A DNA stretch of 64,000 nt from Paenibacillus doosanensis (GTDB lineage: Bacteria > Bacillota > Bacilli > Paenibacillales > NBRC-103111). The position numbers and the translations under genes were made by a program. Shown here one piece after another: positions 26,781 to 36,417 of this stretch; positions within the stretch are counted from its first letter, which is position 1; each line of letters begins with the position of its first letter. A model generated the notes under the pieces. That model did no database searches, had not been told where the DNA came from, and worked only from the letters and a program-made list of their open reading frames with translations. The stretch lies in NCBI RefSeq assembly GCF_025060755.1, contig NZ_JANYUY010000022.1, positions 48,577 through 112,576 on the forward strand, read 5' to 3'.

Positions 26781-27665
26781 CTAATATCGGAGATATTTGA
26801 GCATTTTGGACATGAAGCCTTTGACAGCGCCCCCATGCTGCTCGCCGGGAGATTGTTTGGCTATAAAATCATCCACCAGCCTGCCCAGCGATTGGGAAGC
26901 GGAGCAGTTCGGATATTCCACCATAAACGGAATTTGTTTTTTGACCGCCTTGGATACATGAGCGTCATCCTGAACATATCCGAGCGTCGGAATGTCCAGC
27001 TGAAGAAACTGTCTCGCTACCATGCTAATCTTCTCCGCCGTCTGCTTCCCTTCCTTCCAATCGACCACCCGGTTGACGACCAGCCTGAACTGTACCGGTT
27101 CATTCATCGAATTAACCATCTTGATAATGGCGTAAGCATCCGTGATGGAAGTAGGCTCCGGTGTGGTAACGACGATCGTTTCCTCCGCAGCCAATATAAA
27201 TTTCAAAGTTTCTTTGGACAATCCCGCTCCAGTGTCGAACAGGATAAAATCGACCGTTCCGTTCAGCTTCTGCACCTGCTCGGCAAAATCGTTAAGCTGG
27301 TCCTCCGTCAAGCGGAGCAGGTCGTGAAACCCCGAGCCTCCGGCTATAAATTGCAGATCGTTATAGCCTTTTTGAATAATTTCCCAGATCGTTTTTTCTT
27401 TTTTCAAAAGATGGTACAAATTATACTTGGCCGAAACCCCCATCAGCACATCGATGTTCGCAAGTCCGATATCGGCGTCGAACACGAGCACCTTATATCC
27501 CCTCTTCTGCAGCGCCAGCGCAAAATTCAGCGTAAAGTTCGACTTGCCGACCCCGCCTTTGCCGCTGGTTACCGTCATAATTCGCGTTGCCCTCTCCTGC
27601 TGCCGGCCTTGTTGCCGGCTTTGATGAAGAATAAGGTTTCGAAGCCCTTGCGCCTGATCACTCAT
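26781..27665 (-). CDS. flhG: flagellar number regulator FlhG (MinD-like ATPase)
   Basis: MinD/ParA-type ATPase that controls flagellar placement and number and stimulates the FlhF GTPase. The N-terminus DQAQGLRNLILHQS is the DQAxxLR activator motif that acts on FlhF. The deviant Walker A is VTSGKGGVGKSNFTLNFALA; DADIGLANIDVLMG and LFDTGAGLSKETLKF follow. A C-terminal amphipathic tail (KGFMSKMLKYLRY) suggests membrane targeting. It overlaps flhF by 8 bases. Confidence 0.97.
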   Translation of the reverse strand: MSDQAQGLRNLILHQSRQQGRQQERATRIMTVTSGKGGVGKSNFTLNFALALQKRGYKVLVFDADIGLANIDVLMGVSAKYNLYHLLKKEKTIWEIIQKGYNDLQFIAGGSGFHDLLRLTEDQLNDFAEQVQKLNGTVDFILFDTGAGLSKETLKFILAAEETIVVTTPEPTSITDAYAIIKMVNSMNEPVQFRLVVNRVVDWKEGKQTAEKISMVARQFLQLDIPTLGYVQDDAHVSKAVKKQIPFMVEYPNCSASQSLGRLVDDFIAKQSPGEQHGGAVKGFMSKMLKYLRY

Positions 27666-29019
27666 TGCCGTCGTCCCCCAAAATCAGATCGACGATTTGC
27701 CGCTCCTCCCATGTGAAGATGTCGTCGGGAACGCTTTGCCCGTTCGTGACATAAGACAGCTGCAGCTGGAAATCATGCACAAGATTGATGACGCCGCCGA
27801 ACGAATCCGTTTCGTCCAGCTTGGTAAACAGCACTTTATCCAGCTTGAACTTGGAAAAATTATCGGTGATAGCCTTCATATCCTTGTATTTGGTCGTCAT
27901 GCTGAGCACCAGATACGTTTCGCTCCGGCCGCCCGATTGAAGCAGGGAATTCAGCTCGGATACGTACATCTCGTTGCGAAAATTTCTGCCGGCCGTATCC
28001 ATGAAAATGATGTCGCAATCTTTAAGCTGCTCGAATGCCTTCGGCAAATCCTGGGGAGAAAATACAACCTCCAGCGGCACATTGAGTATCGTCGCATAAG
28101 TTTTCAGCTGCTCGACGGCGGCGATCCGGTACGTGTCGGAAGTAATGAAGCCGACTTTGCGCTGGTATTTGAGCACCTGCTCAGCGGCCAGCTTGGCGAT
28201 CGTCGTCGTTTTGCCTACGCCGGTAGGGCCGACAAAATGCGCGATTTGCGTCCCGGGAGATAACGGCTTGCCGCCTTTATCCGGAAACAGCTCAAGCAAC
28301 TGCCGCTTCACCGAGCGCCGGACGCCGAGCTCCGTGATTCCCGCTTCGTCTGCGGCCGCTTCCTCCGAAGCCGCCGCGACGATCCGCTGGACGAGCTCCG
28401 GATCGACTTCCTGCTGAAGCAGCCGCTGCTGTATTTGTTCCAAGGCCGGGTCGAGCTGAGCTTGACCGCTTCCTTGAACGGACAATTTATACATGTATTC
28501 CTTCATCTGCTTCATTTCCTGCAGCAGCAGATCATCCTGGCCCCGATTGCCTGAAGCCGCATCTGAAGCCGGTTCCTGGCTCCGGACCGCCGCAGCGGCT
28601 CTCGGTACGGGTGCGGGGGCCGGCTGTGCCGATGACGGAACTAGAACATCGGGCACTTCCGGAAACGACAGCACGGCAGCCTGATCGGCCGCCGCATGCC
28701 CCGGCTTCGCTGCCGGAACCGAAGGCACGGCCTTCACGGGCCTGGAATAAGCGGCGGCGGCATCCGGATATATCATCGCCGCCTTGGCCGCCGCCGGTTT
28801 GGCGCTAGCAAGCTTAGGCTCGCTGAATCCTCCCGCGGAAGAAGCGGCCCCCGCGTCCGTAGCCGCAATGACCTCGATCTTCTTCTTCGCGAACATACCG
28901 AGAAATCCGCCGGAACGAATCTCCTTCGTATTTAGAATAACGGCGTCTTTTCCAAGATCCGTTCGTATTTTTTGCAGAGCGTCCGGCATCGAATCAACGA
29001 CATAGCGTTTTACTCTCAT
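27658..29019 (-). CDS. flhF: flagellar placement SRP-type GTPase FlhF
   Basis: SRP-family GTPase that sets the site of flagellar assembly. The N-terminal B domain begins MRVKRYVVDSMPDALQKI and is followed by a long Ala/Pro-rich linker (about 75-160). NG domain motifs: [19 protein letters not shown] (P-loop), TSDTYRIAAVEQLKTYA, MDTAGRNFRNEMYV and FTKLDETDSFGGVINL. 453 residues is longer than the 366 of B. subtilis, because of the linker. ATG at 29019 overlaps the flhA stop by 4 bases. Confidence 0.97.
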   Translation of the reverse strand: MRVKRYVVDSMPDALQKIRTDLGKDAVILNTKEIRSGGFLGMFAKKKIEVIAATDAGAASSAGGFSEPKLASAKPAAAKAAMIYPDAAAAYSRPVKAVPSVPAAKPGHAAADQAAVLSFPEVPDVLVPSSAQPAPAPVPRAAAAVRSQEPASDAASGNRGQDDLLLQEMKQMKEYMYKLSVQGSGQAQLDPALEQIQQRLLQQEVDPELVQRIVAAASEEAAADEAGITELGVRRSVKRQLLELFPDKGGKPLSPGTQIAHFVGPTGVGKTTTIAKLAAEQVLKYQRKVGFITSDTYRIAAVEQLKTYATILNVPLEVVFSPQDLPKAFEQLKDCDIIFMDTAGRNFRNEMYVSELNSLLQSGGRSETYLVLSMTTKYKDMKAITDNFSKFKLDKVLFTKLDETDSFGGVINLVHDFQLQLSYVTNGQSVPDDIFTWEERQIVDLILGDDGNE

Positions 29020-31049
29020 AAATTAACGACCCCCATGCTTTGGATTTCTACGTTGGGTTCGAGTTCGCTGTAGGATAGCACCGGAATATCCTGCATCGTC
29101 CGCTCCAGCAGCTGCCTTAAATACATCCGGATCGTCGGCGACGTGAGGACGATCGGCTGCTGGCCGGATTGAATCAGCTTCGTGACTTGATCGGTGATTC
29201 GCTGATAGATCATCTGCGTAGAATTCGGATCCATCGCCAAATAGCTGCCTTGATCGGATTGCTGCACCGATTCCGCAATCTTCTTCTCAAGAGACGGCCC
29301 GACCGTTATAACCTTGAGAGAATCGCTTCCCGATGCGAACTGCTGCGTAATTTGTCTGGACAACGCTTGTCTTACGTACTCCGTCAATATTTCCGGATCT
29401 TTCGTATAGGTTCCGTAATCCGCCAACGTCTCCAATATGGTCACCAGATCGCGAATCGATATTTTCTCGCGCAGCAGCTTGACGAGCACCTTCTGCACGT
29501 CGCCCGTAGACAATACGTTCGGGATCAGATCGTCGACAAGCGCCGGATAGCTTTCTTTGACATTCTCGATAAGCGCCTTCGTTTCTTGGCGGCCAAGCAG
29601 CTCGTGGGCATGCTTCTTGATAATTTCCGTAAGATGCGTGGCCACGACCGACGGAGGATCGACAACGGTGTAACCGGACAGTTCCGCGCGCTCCTTCATC
29701 GCTTCGTCGATCCACAGCGCCGGAAGGCCGAAGGCCGGCTCCAGCGTATCGATCCCCATAATCGAGTCGTCGTCGATGCCGGGACTCATCGCCAAATAGT
29801 GGTTAAGCAGAAGCTCGCCGCGTGCTACCGTATTCCCTTTGATTTTGATAACATATTCGTTCGGCTTCAATTGAATATTGTCGCGAATCCGGATGACCGG
29901 CACGACGAGCCCGAGCTCCAGGGCGCACTGTCTGCGGATCAAGATGATCCTGTCCAGCAAATCGCCTCCTTGCTGCGTATCCGCCAGCGGGATCAAGCCG
30001 TAGCCGAATTCGAACTCGATCGGATCGACCTGCAGCAAGCTGATGACGCTCTCCGGGCTGCGCACTTCCTCGATCTGCTGCTCTTCCACCAATTGTTCTT
30101 CCTGCTCCTGTTTCTTCGTCAAGTTTTGCTGCATCTTCATCGCCGCAAACGCGAGCAAGGCGGCGATCGGCAGCGTCGTAATCAAATGAATCGGCGTAAA
30201 AATGCCGAGCACGGTAATCGTACCGGCCACAATGTACAGCAGCTTCGGATAGGACAAAATTTGCGTAGTCAGATCATGCGCCAGGTTGCCTTCCGACGAA
30301 GCCCTCGTCACGATTAGGCCGGCTGCCGTCGAGATGAGCAGCGCGGGAATTTGGCTGACCAAACCGTCCCCGATCGTCAGAATCGAATACACTTTGCCCG
30401 CTTCGGAAAGATCCATCCCCTTCATCGTCATCCCGATGATCAAGCCGCCGAGGATGTTGATGATCAAAATGATGATGCCTGCGATCGCGTCTCCTTTGAC
30501 GAACTTGCTGGCGCCGTCCATCGCTCCGTAGAAATCCGCCTCGCGGGAAATTTTTTCCCGCCGCTCCTTCGCCTGCTGCTCGTTGATCAGACCGGCATTC
30601 AAATCGGCGTCGATACTCATCTGTTTGCCTGGCATAGCATCGAGCGTAAAGCGTGCGGCTACCTCGGCAACGCGCTCAGAACCTTTGGTAATGACGATAA
30701 ACTGGACCAATACCAGAATGATAAACACGACGAAACCGACAACAATGTTGCCTTGCGCAACAAAGGAACCAAAGGTTTTGACCACATTACCGGCTTCGGC
30801 GTTAGCGAGAATATTCCGGGTGGTCGATACGTTCAAGGCCAATCGAAATAAAGTGGTGATCAGCAATAATGAAGGAAAAATCGAAAATTGCAGCGCATCC
30901 TGCGTATTCATGCCTACCAGAATAATCAGCAGGGCAATCGAAATGTTAATGATCAGCAGGACATCCAGCAACCATATGGGCACAGGGACAACCATCATCA
31001 AGATAATGCCGATAATGCCTATTAATACGACCAGGTCTTTTATTCTCAC
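29016..31049 (-). CDS. flhA: flagellar export gate protein FlhA
   Basis: Membrane export-gate component that also docks export substrate complexes. About eight N-terminal membrane segments run to around residue 300, with the family signature around MPGKQMSIDADLNAGLINEQ. The large cytoplasmic domain (about 330-677) contains DPIEFEFGYGLIPLAD and YPALVDDLIPNVLSTGDVQK. Start GTG at 31049: AAGGAGG lies about 10 bases upstream, whereas a TTG eight codons earlier would swallow it. It follows flhB by 25 bases. Confidence 0.98.
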   Translation of the reverse strand: MRIKDLVVLIGIIGIILMMVVPVPIWLLDVLLIINISIALLIILVGMNTQDALQFSIFPSLLLITTLFRLALNVSTTRNILANAEAGNVVKTFGSFVAQGNIVVGFVVFIILVLVQFIVITKGSERVAEVAARFTLDAMPGKQMSIDADLNAGLINEQQAKERREKISREADFYGAMDGASKFVKGDAIAGIIILIINILGGLIIGMTMKGMDLSEAGKVYSILTIGDGLVSQIPALLISTAAGLIVTRASSEGNLAHDLTTQILSYPKLLYIVAGTITVLGIFTPIHLITTLPIAALLAFAAMKMQQNLTKKQEQEEQLVEEQQIEEVRSPESVISLLQVDPIEFEFGYGLIPLADTQQGGDLLDRIILIRRQCALELGLVVPVIRIRDNIQLKPNEYVIKIKGNTVARGELLLNHYLAMSPGIDDDSIMGIDTLEPAFGLPALWIDEAMKERAELSGYTVVDPPSVVATHLTEIIKKHAHELLGRQETKALIENVKESYPALVDDLIPNVLSTGDVQKVLVKLLREKISIRDLVTILETLADYGTYTKDPEILTEYVRQALSRQITQQFASGSDSLKVITVGPSLEKKIAESVQQSDQGSYLAMDPNSTQMIYQRITDQVTKLIQSGQQPIVLTSPTIRMYLRQLLERTMQDIPVLSYSELEPNVEIQSMGVVNL

Positions 31050-31074
31050 CTGCAGATGTCCTCCTTTACGCAAA

Positions 31075-32166
31075 TTAGTTGGCTCTTCCTTTTACTTTGT
31101 ACACATATGCTAATACTTCGGCGACGGCCTGAAACAAATCGGCGGGGATGGCTTCGCCAATCTCCACCTGTGCGTACAGCGCGCGGGCCAAAGGCTTGTT
31201 TTCCATCGTAATGATCTTGTGCTCCTTGGCGACTTGTTTAATCTTTAAAGCGATATAATCCGTACCTTTGGCGATCACCGTAGGGGCCTGCATGTTTTTG
31301 GCGTCGTAGCGGAGCGCCACCGCAAAGTGCGTCGGGTTCGTTATAATAACGTCCGCTTTGGGAACATCCTGCATCATGCGCTGCATAGCCATCCTTCGCT
31401 GCCGCTCGCGGATTTTCCCTTTAATAAGAGGATCGCCCTCCGTTTTCTTGTATTCGTCTTTAAGGTCTTGCTTGGACATGCGGATGCTTTTCTCAAATTC
31501 GTATTTCTGATACATATAGTCGAGCAGCGCCAGAACGATCAGCACGAGCCCGATCTTCATTCCCAACTTTAACGTAATGGATGAAGCGAACATGACGACA
31601 TTCTCGATCGGCAGCCGGGCCAAGTCCATAAGTTGGCTCTTCTCCGCCCATAAAGTGGAGTACACGACATAGCCGATGATCGACATTTTCAAAATCGATT
31701 TCAGGCAATCGACCAAAGCCCGCATCGCGAAAAGCTTCTTGGCCCCTTCGATCGGGTTGATCTTATTGAATTTCATCATTAACGGCTCGCCCGTAAACAG
31801 TACGCCGATCTGCACGTAGTTGCTGAACATCGCAATGACGACGGTGACGAGCAGCACAGGGGCGATAATAAGCAGGCTCTGTACGAATAACTGCTTAAAC
31901 AATACGATGACGTTTTCGATTGTAATGTCCCACGTCAAATAGTCGTAAAAGATGGAACGGAATACATGTATCAGCTGATCCTTCATGTATCCGCCGAAAA
32001 TCATAAAGGCTAAAAACGCAAAAAACAAAATGAAGGCGGCGGGCACTTCCATACTTTTCGCGACTTGCCCCTTTTGCCTGGATTCCTGCCGTTTTTTGGG
32101 GCTGGCCCGTTCCGTTTTTTCTTGAGAAAACAATTGCAAATCCAGCTTCAAACGAAAACTTGCCAC
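31075..32166 (-). CDS. flhB: flagellar export switch protein FlhB
   Basis: Export-gate protein that switches substrate class after self-cleavage. The N-terminus has ERASPKKRQESRQKGQVAKS, four membrane segments follow, then the basic linker KQDLKDEYKKTEGDPLIKGK. The autocleavage motif NPTH lies in ADVIITNPTHFAVALRYDA, followed by PTVIAKGTDYIALKIKQVAK. 363 residues. The start is a GTG at 32166 with GGGGGA upstream. A paralogue of only its cytoplasmic tail, ylqH, lies at 62719-63048. Confidence 0.98.
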   Translation of the reverse strand: MASFRLKLDLQLFSQEKTERASPKKRQESRQKGQVAKSMEVPAAFILFFAFLAFMIFGGYMKDQLIHVFRSIFYDYLTWDITIENVIVLFKQLFVQSLLIIAPVLLVTVVIAMFSNYVQIGVLFTGEPLMMKFNKINPIEGAKKLFAMRALVDCLKSILKMSIIGYVVYSTLWAEKSQLMDLARLPIENVVMFASSITLKLGMKIGLVLIVLALLDYMYQKYEFEKSIRMSKQDLKDEYKKTEGDPLIKGKIRERQRRMAMQRMMQDVPKADVIITNPTHFAVALRYDAKNMQAPTVIAKGTDYIALKIKQVAKEHKIITMENKPLARALYAQVEIGEAIPADLFQAVAEVLAYVYKVKGRAN

Positions 32167-32199
32167 AACCAGTCCCCCTGCTTAACCCATTAAACCGAA

Positions 32200-32979
32200 T
32201 TATGTTTGAAACAAACCGATAAACTTTTGCATGGCATCCAGCATCGCGGTAAACATATCTTTGTAGACGAACTCATAGCCGGGAAACAACAGAATCAGCA
32301 GCATGAAGCCGACCAAAATTTTGAGCGGCATCCCGACGACGAAAATGTTGAACTGCGGGGCTACCCGGGCCAAAAAGCCGAGACCGACATCCGTCAGGAA
32401 AAAGGCGACGATCAGCGGCGCAGCCATTTGAAAGCTGAGCGTAAATACGCTGGAAAACGTCTTAACCAAAAACTCCGCAATTTGCCCGCTGTACATTTTG
32501 GCGAACAGCTCGTTCGACAACGGTATCCATTCGTAGCTTTCCATAATCGCCTTAAGCAGCAAATGATGCCCGTTGAAAGAAAGAAACAACAGCATCGCCA
32601 GCACATATTTCAAATTGCCGAGAATCGGGCTCTGCGCCCCCGTCATAGGATCGATCACGTTAGCGAGTCCGAAGCCCATCTGCATATCGATGAGCGCGCC
32701 GGCCACCTGGACGATGGTGAAAAACAAATACGCGACAAAACCGAGCAGCAAGCCTACCAGAATTTCGCGAAAAACCGATAGCAAATACAGCGAATCGAAC
32801 GATATCGGCGATGACATGCCGAACAGCGGGAAGGCCATCAACGTAATGAAAAAGGAAAGCCCGATTTTAAACGACTGCGGCACATTTTTGGCCGAAAACA
32901 CTGGCACTACGACAAAAAACGAGGTGATGCGACAAAAAAAGAGCATAAAGCCAGGTAAATATTGCGTTAGCCATTCCAT
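32200..32979 (-). CDS. fliR: flagellar export gate protein FliR
   Basis: Membrane component of the flagellar export gate. 259 residues, almost all hydrophobic, about six membrane segments; it opens EWLTQYLPGFMLFFCRITSF and includes VFSAKNVPQSFKIGLSFFIT, GALIDMQMGFGLANVIDPMT and FNGHHLLLKAIMESYEWIPL, all characteristic of FliR. ATG at 32979 has only a weak ribosome site, so it probably depends on coupling with fliQ 11 bases upstream. Confidence 0.97.
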   Translation of the reverse strand: MEWLTQYLPGFMLFFCRITSFFVVVPVFSAKNVPQSFKIGLSFFITLMAFPLFGMSSPISFDSLYLLSVFREILVGLLLGFVAYLFFTIVQVAGALIDMQMGFGLANVIDPMTGAQSPILGNLKYVLAMLLFLSFNGHHLLLKAIMESYEWIPLSNELFAKMYSGQIAEFLVKTFSSVFTLSFQMAAPLIVAFFLTDVGLGFLARVAPQFNIFVVGMPLKILVGFMLLILLFPGYEFVYKDMFTAMLDAMQKFIGLFQT

Positions 32980-32990
32980 CTACTCACAGC

Positions 32991-33260
32991 CTAGCCGATA
33001 AATTTATATAAGTTCGTGAACAGGTTGGAAGTAAAATCAACCAGTGTCGTCAAAATCCAAGGTCCGAAAAGCAACAGAGCAAGCAATACCGCCACGATTT
33101 TCGGTACGAACGCCAGCGTCTGTTCCTGGATTTGCGTCGTCGCTTGAAATATGCTGATGACAAGCCCCACTACCAGCCCAATGACAAGCATAGGAGCACT
33201 GGCCTTCAAGACCGTATAGACGGCCTCGCCGGCCAATCTAATGACAAACTCGGCACTCAT
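32991..33260 (-). CDS. fliQ: flagellar export gate protein FliQ
   Basis: Small export-gate membrane protein of 89 residues with two membrane segments. The family core is visible as SAPMLVIGLVVGLVISIFQA followed by TQIQEQTLAFVPKIVAVLL. ATG at 33260 behind AGGAGGAG. Lies between fliP and fliR as in nearly all flagellar loci. Confidence 0.97.
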   Translation of the reverse strand: MSAEFVIRLAGEAVYTVLKASAPMLVIGLVVGLVISIFQATTQIQEQTLAFVPKIVAVLLALLLFGPWILTTLVDFTSNLFTNLYKFIG

Positions 33261-33294
33261 GAACCTTCTCCTCCTGCATGGCCTAAAATGTCGA

Positions 33295-34056
33295 TCATGT
33301 GTTGTAGCTAAGCAGCAAGGACCTCACGACCAGATACCAGCCGTCCACCAAAATAAATAACAAGATTTTAAACGGCAGCGAGATCATTACCGGCGGCAGC
33401 ATCATCATCCCCATGGCCATCAAGGTACTTGAGACGACCATATCGATAATGAGAAAAGGAATGAAGATCATAAATCCCATCTGAAACGCCGTCTTCATTT
33501 CGCTGATGGCGTAAGCCGGAACGAGCGCGGTCAGCGGCGTATCCTCCACTCCCGTAGGCGGGGCGGCCTTGGAATAATCCAGAAACAATTTCAAATCCTT
33601 TTGCCTCGTATATTGAAACATAAACTTCTTCACGGATACCGAAGCTTTATCAAGAGCGGCCGTTTGGCTCAGCTCCCCCTTCAAATAAGGCTGAAGCGCA
33701 TTCTGGTTCACATCCCCTATGGTCGGGGCCATAATGAAGAAGGTCAGGAACAAAGCGAGTCCGACAAGCACCTGATTCGGCGGCATCTGCTGCGTCCCGA
33801 GCGAAGTGCGGACGAATCCGAGCACAATGATAATTCTCGTAAAGCTGGTCATCAGCACCAATATGGCAGGCGCGATACTGAGCACCGTAAGCAGCAGTAT
33901 AATATTGATCGTATTGGAAGCCCCTGAAGTGCCGTCGGAGCTGCCAATATCAATATTAATGCCGGGAATCGGATCTGCCGCATAAGCTTGTGAAGTCCAC
34001 AAAACGCTCATTGCGAACAACGTTGTAAGGGTAAGGGCAATGGCCTTAGATTTCAT
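33295..34056 (-). CDS. fliP: flagellar export gate protein FliP
   Basis: Core export-gate protein. An N-terminal cleavable signal peptide (about 1-26, ending AYA) is followed by four membrane segments. Signatures: LVLMTSFTRIIIVLGFVRTS, LGTQQMPPNQVLVGLALFLT and AYAISEMKTAFQMGFMIFIP, with DMVVSSTLMAMGMMMLPPVM near the C-terminus. 253 residues. The ATG at 34056 overlaps the fliO stop (ATGA) and has no strong ribosome site, so translation is probably coupled. Confidence 0.98.
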   Translation of the reverse strand: MKSKAIALTLTTLFAMSVLWTSQAYAADPIPGINIDIGSSDGTSGASNTINIILLLTVLSIAPAILVLMTSFTRIIIVLGFVRTSLGTQQMPPNQVLVGLALFLTFFIMAPTIGDVNQNALQPYLKGELSQTAALDKASVSVKKFMFQYTRQKDLKLFLDYSKAAPPTGVEDTPLTALVPAYAISEMKTAFQMGFMIFIPFLIIDMVVSSTLMAMGMMMLPPVMISLPFKILLFILVDGWYLVVRSLLLSYNT

Positions 34057-34697
34057 GGTTTATCATTCAACCGATCCTTGTTATTATCATCCGACAAGAG
34101 CTCGTCGACCCGCTTCTTGCGATCGGACAAATGCTGCATCTTGTGATGAAAGACTTCCTGAAAGGAAGCGGTAATATCCGCTTCTTCCGTTTGATCCCGT
34201 TTCTTGCCAAGCTTGCCGAGCCATCCGCTCAGCGTTTCAAAAGCCGGCGCGTTCATAGCGCTGCTGGTCAGCATCTCGGTAATATATGCCGCCTCTTCCT
34301 CATCCTCAATCTTCTCCAGCAGCTGCACGTTATCTCCTACGCCGACAATATAGAGAGATTTGCCGATTTCGACCACTTGAATCGATTTATTCGGTCCTAG
34401 AGGAACCCCGCCCAACGAACGCAGCGAACGCCCGAACAAAATTTTGTTTTTTTGCGAAACAAACTTAATAATTACAAAGAAGATTCCGATAATAACAATA
34501 AGAAAAAAAATAACTTTAAAAATCATCCATGCCGTACTTGAAGTATCCGCCCCCGGGTAAGCAAAATCCGGAGAGACGGCCGGCGTCTGGTCGGATGAAG
34601 CGCCGGGTTCCCCGTAGCAAATCATCGAGAAACCGGCAACTTGAAGCATCCCCATTATGATAAACGAAGCTAGTCTGGTTGCGAGTCTGTTCAACAT
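34053..34697 (-). CDS. fliO: flagellar biosynthesis protein FliO/FliZ
   Basis: Membrane protein that assists FliP assembly. A signal-like N-terminus, then one membrane segment (FKVIFFLIVIIGIFFVIIKF, about 58-78), followed by the conserved cytoplasmic stretch ILFGRSLRSLGGVPLGPNKS and IQVVEIGKSLYIVGVGDNVQ. The C-terminal 80 residues are charged and variable. 214 residues, the size of B. subtilis FliZ, its positional equivalent. ATG at 34697 behind AAAGGA. Lies between cheY and fliP. Confidence 0.93.
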   Translation of the reverse strand: MLNRLATRLASFIIMGMLQVAGFSMICYGEPGASSDQTPAVSPDFAYPGADTSSTAWMIFKVIFFLIVIIGIFFVIIKFVSQKNKILFGRSLRSLGGVPLGPNKSIQVVEIGKSLYIVGVGDNVQLLEKIEDEEEAAYITEMLTSSAMNAPAFETLSGWLGKLGKKRDQTEEADITASFQEVFHHKMQHLSDRKKRVDELLSDDNNKDRLNDKP

Positions 34698-34744
34698 TCA
34701 CATTCCTTTCGGCTCATGTAAGACTCTCCCCTATGTACCATCCA

Positions 34745-35107
34745 TTATCCCAACGTCTTCTTAATCGCTTCGATGACGCGATCCGCTTGGAACGGTTTGA
34801 CAATAAAGTCTTTAGCGCCTGCCTGGATAGCGTCGATAACCATCGCCTGCTGCCCCATAGCCGAGCACATGATGACTTTAGCGTTAGGGTCGATTTTCTT
34901 AATTTCCTTCAACGCCGCGATTCCGTCCATTTCCGGCATGGTAATATCCATAGTGATAAGGTCAGGACGCACTTCTTTAAATTTTTCAATCGCTTGAGCT
35001 CCGTCGTTGGCTTCGCCCACAACTTCATATCCGTTTTTGGTTAAAATATCGCGGATCATCATTCTCATAAATGCTGCGTCGTCTACAATTAAAATTCGGT
35101 TTGCCAT
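34745..35107 (-). CDS. cheY: chemotaxis response regulator CheY
   Basis: Single receiver domain (120 residues) that binds the flagellar switch when phosphorylated. Acidic pocket Asp9-Asp10 in ILIVDDAAFMRMMIRDIL, phospho-acceptor Asp54 in LITMDITMPEMDGIAAL, Thr/Ser site CSAMGQQAMV and Lys in GAKDFIVKPFQ. ATG at 35107 with AGGAGG upstream. Placed after fliY, its likely phosphatase, in the motor-switch part of the operon. Confidence 0.98.
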   Translation of the reverse strand: MANRILIVDDAAFMRMMIRDILTKNGYEVVGEANDGAQAIEKFKEVRPDLITMDITMPEMDGIAALKEIKKIDPNAKVIMCSAMGQQAMVIDAIQAGAKDFIVKPFQADRVIEAIKKTLG

Positions 35108-35133
35108 GGGTGAACAGTCCTCCTAGAGTAGGT

Positions 35134-36417
35134 TTAGTATTGTAATTTTTGAATGCGATCCCATTGATTCACAATGTCAGTAACGCGAACCCCGAAGTTT
35201 TCATCGATAACGACGACTTCGCCTTTTGCTATCAGCTTGTTGTTCACCAAGATATCCACTGGTTCCCCTGCCAGCTTGTCCAGCTCGATAATCGAGCCCT
35301 GCGACAGCTCCAGGATATCTTTGATTACCTTGTGTGTTCTTCCTAATTCGACAGTAACCTTCAGCGGAATATCAAGCAGCAGATTGAGATTGCCGTCTTC
35401 GGCCGGCGGAAGATTCGTCGGTGCGAAATTGGAAAACTGCGCCGGTTGTACATTGACATTGCGAGCGGGTCCCGTACCGTAAGCAGCTGGCTGCGGAGGG
35501 TACATCGGTTGTTGCGGCGGTACCATCGGCTGTTGGTACATCGGTTGCTGATACATTGGCTGCTGCATTGGCGGCTGTTGATACATCGGCTGCGCGTACG
35601 GATCTTGCAACGGAGGAGCTGCTTGCTGCTGAGGAGCAGGCGTTACCTCCGGCGCTGCCGGAGCAGGTGTCGGTGCTGGCGCTGGCGCCACAGCCGAAGC
35701 GGCCGCAGATTCTTCTTGGCTGTCTCCCCCTCCCATCAATGTCGATACCATATCCTTCGCAAAATGAACCGGAAGCAGCTGCATAATCGTTGAATCGATC
35801 AAGTCTCCGATCGTTAAACGGAAGGATATTTTGATAAATACATCTTCGGGGGGAAGTGTCGAAGTTCCTCCTTCCTCGGCTAAATTTAGTATATCAATTC
35901 CTGGAGGAGAAATGTTCACGAATCGGTTAAAAATTGTCGACATTGATGTCGCAGACGAGCCCATCATCTGGTTCATCGCTTCCTGAACGGCGCTGATATG
36001 AATTTCGGACAATTCGCCCATTTCCGCAGTACCGTCGCCGCCCATCATCAAGTCGGCGATAACTTGAGCGTCGCGCGTTTTAATCACGAGCAGGTTGATT
36101 CCATGAAACCCGTCGACGTAATTCACATGCACGGCTACGTGAGGCTTCGGAAACTCTTCGATCAAATCTTCTTTGGCGATAATCGAAACTTTCGGTGTCG
36201 TAATATCGACTTTTTTGCCGAGCAAAGTAGACAACGCCGTCGCCGCACTGCCGAACGTAATATTACCGATCTCTCCAAGCGCATCCTGCTCAAGGGAAGA
36301 TAAATAATCCTCTACCGTGACTTCTCCGCTTGAACTGCCGCCCGAGCTATCGCCGGATGTTTGTCTCAGCAGCGCATCGATTTCTTCCTGAGACAAATAA
36401 TCTTTGCTATTCGTCAT
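35134..36417 (-). CDS. fliY: flagellar motor switch phosphatase FliY
   Basis: Switch protein combining a CheC-like CheY-P phosphatase and a FliN C-ring domain. The N-terminus SQEEIDALLRQTSG is the CheY-P binding motif. Phosphatase helices: LEQDALGEIGNITFGSAATA and HISAVQEAMNQMMGSSATSM. A linker (about 230-335) is Ala/Pro-rich and then has repeated PMYQQP units. The C-terminal SpoA domain carries PLKVTVELGRTHKVIKDILE and DKLAGEPVDILVNNKLIAKG. 427 residues against 378 in B. subtilis, the excess being linker. It overlaps fliM by 11 bases. Confidence 0.97.
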   Translation of the reverse strand: MTNSKDYLSQEEIDALLRQTSGDSSGGSSSGEVTVEDYLSSLEQDALGEIGNITFGSAATALSTLLGKKVDITTPKVSIIAKEDLIEEFPKPHVAVHVNYVDGFHGINLLVIKTRDAQVIADLMMGGDGTAEMGELSEIHISAVQEAMNQMMGSSATSMSTIFNRFVNISPPGIDILNLAEEGGTSTLPPEDVFIKISFRLTIGDLIDSTIMQLLPVHFAKDMVSTLMGGGDSQEESAAASAVAPAPAPTPAPAAPEVTPAPQQQAAPPLQDPYAQPMYQQPPMQQPMYQQPMYQQPMVPPQQPMYPPQPAAYGTGPARNVNVQPAQFSNFAPTNLPPAEDGNLNLLLDIPLKVTVELGRTHKVIKDILELSQGSIIELDKLAGEPVDILVNNKLIAKGEVVVIDENFGVRVTDIVNQWDRIQKLQY

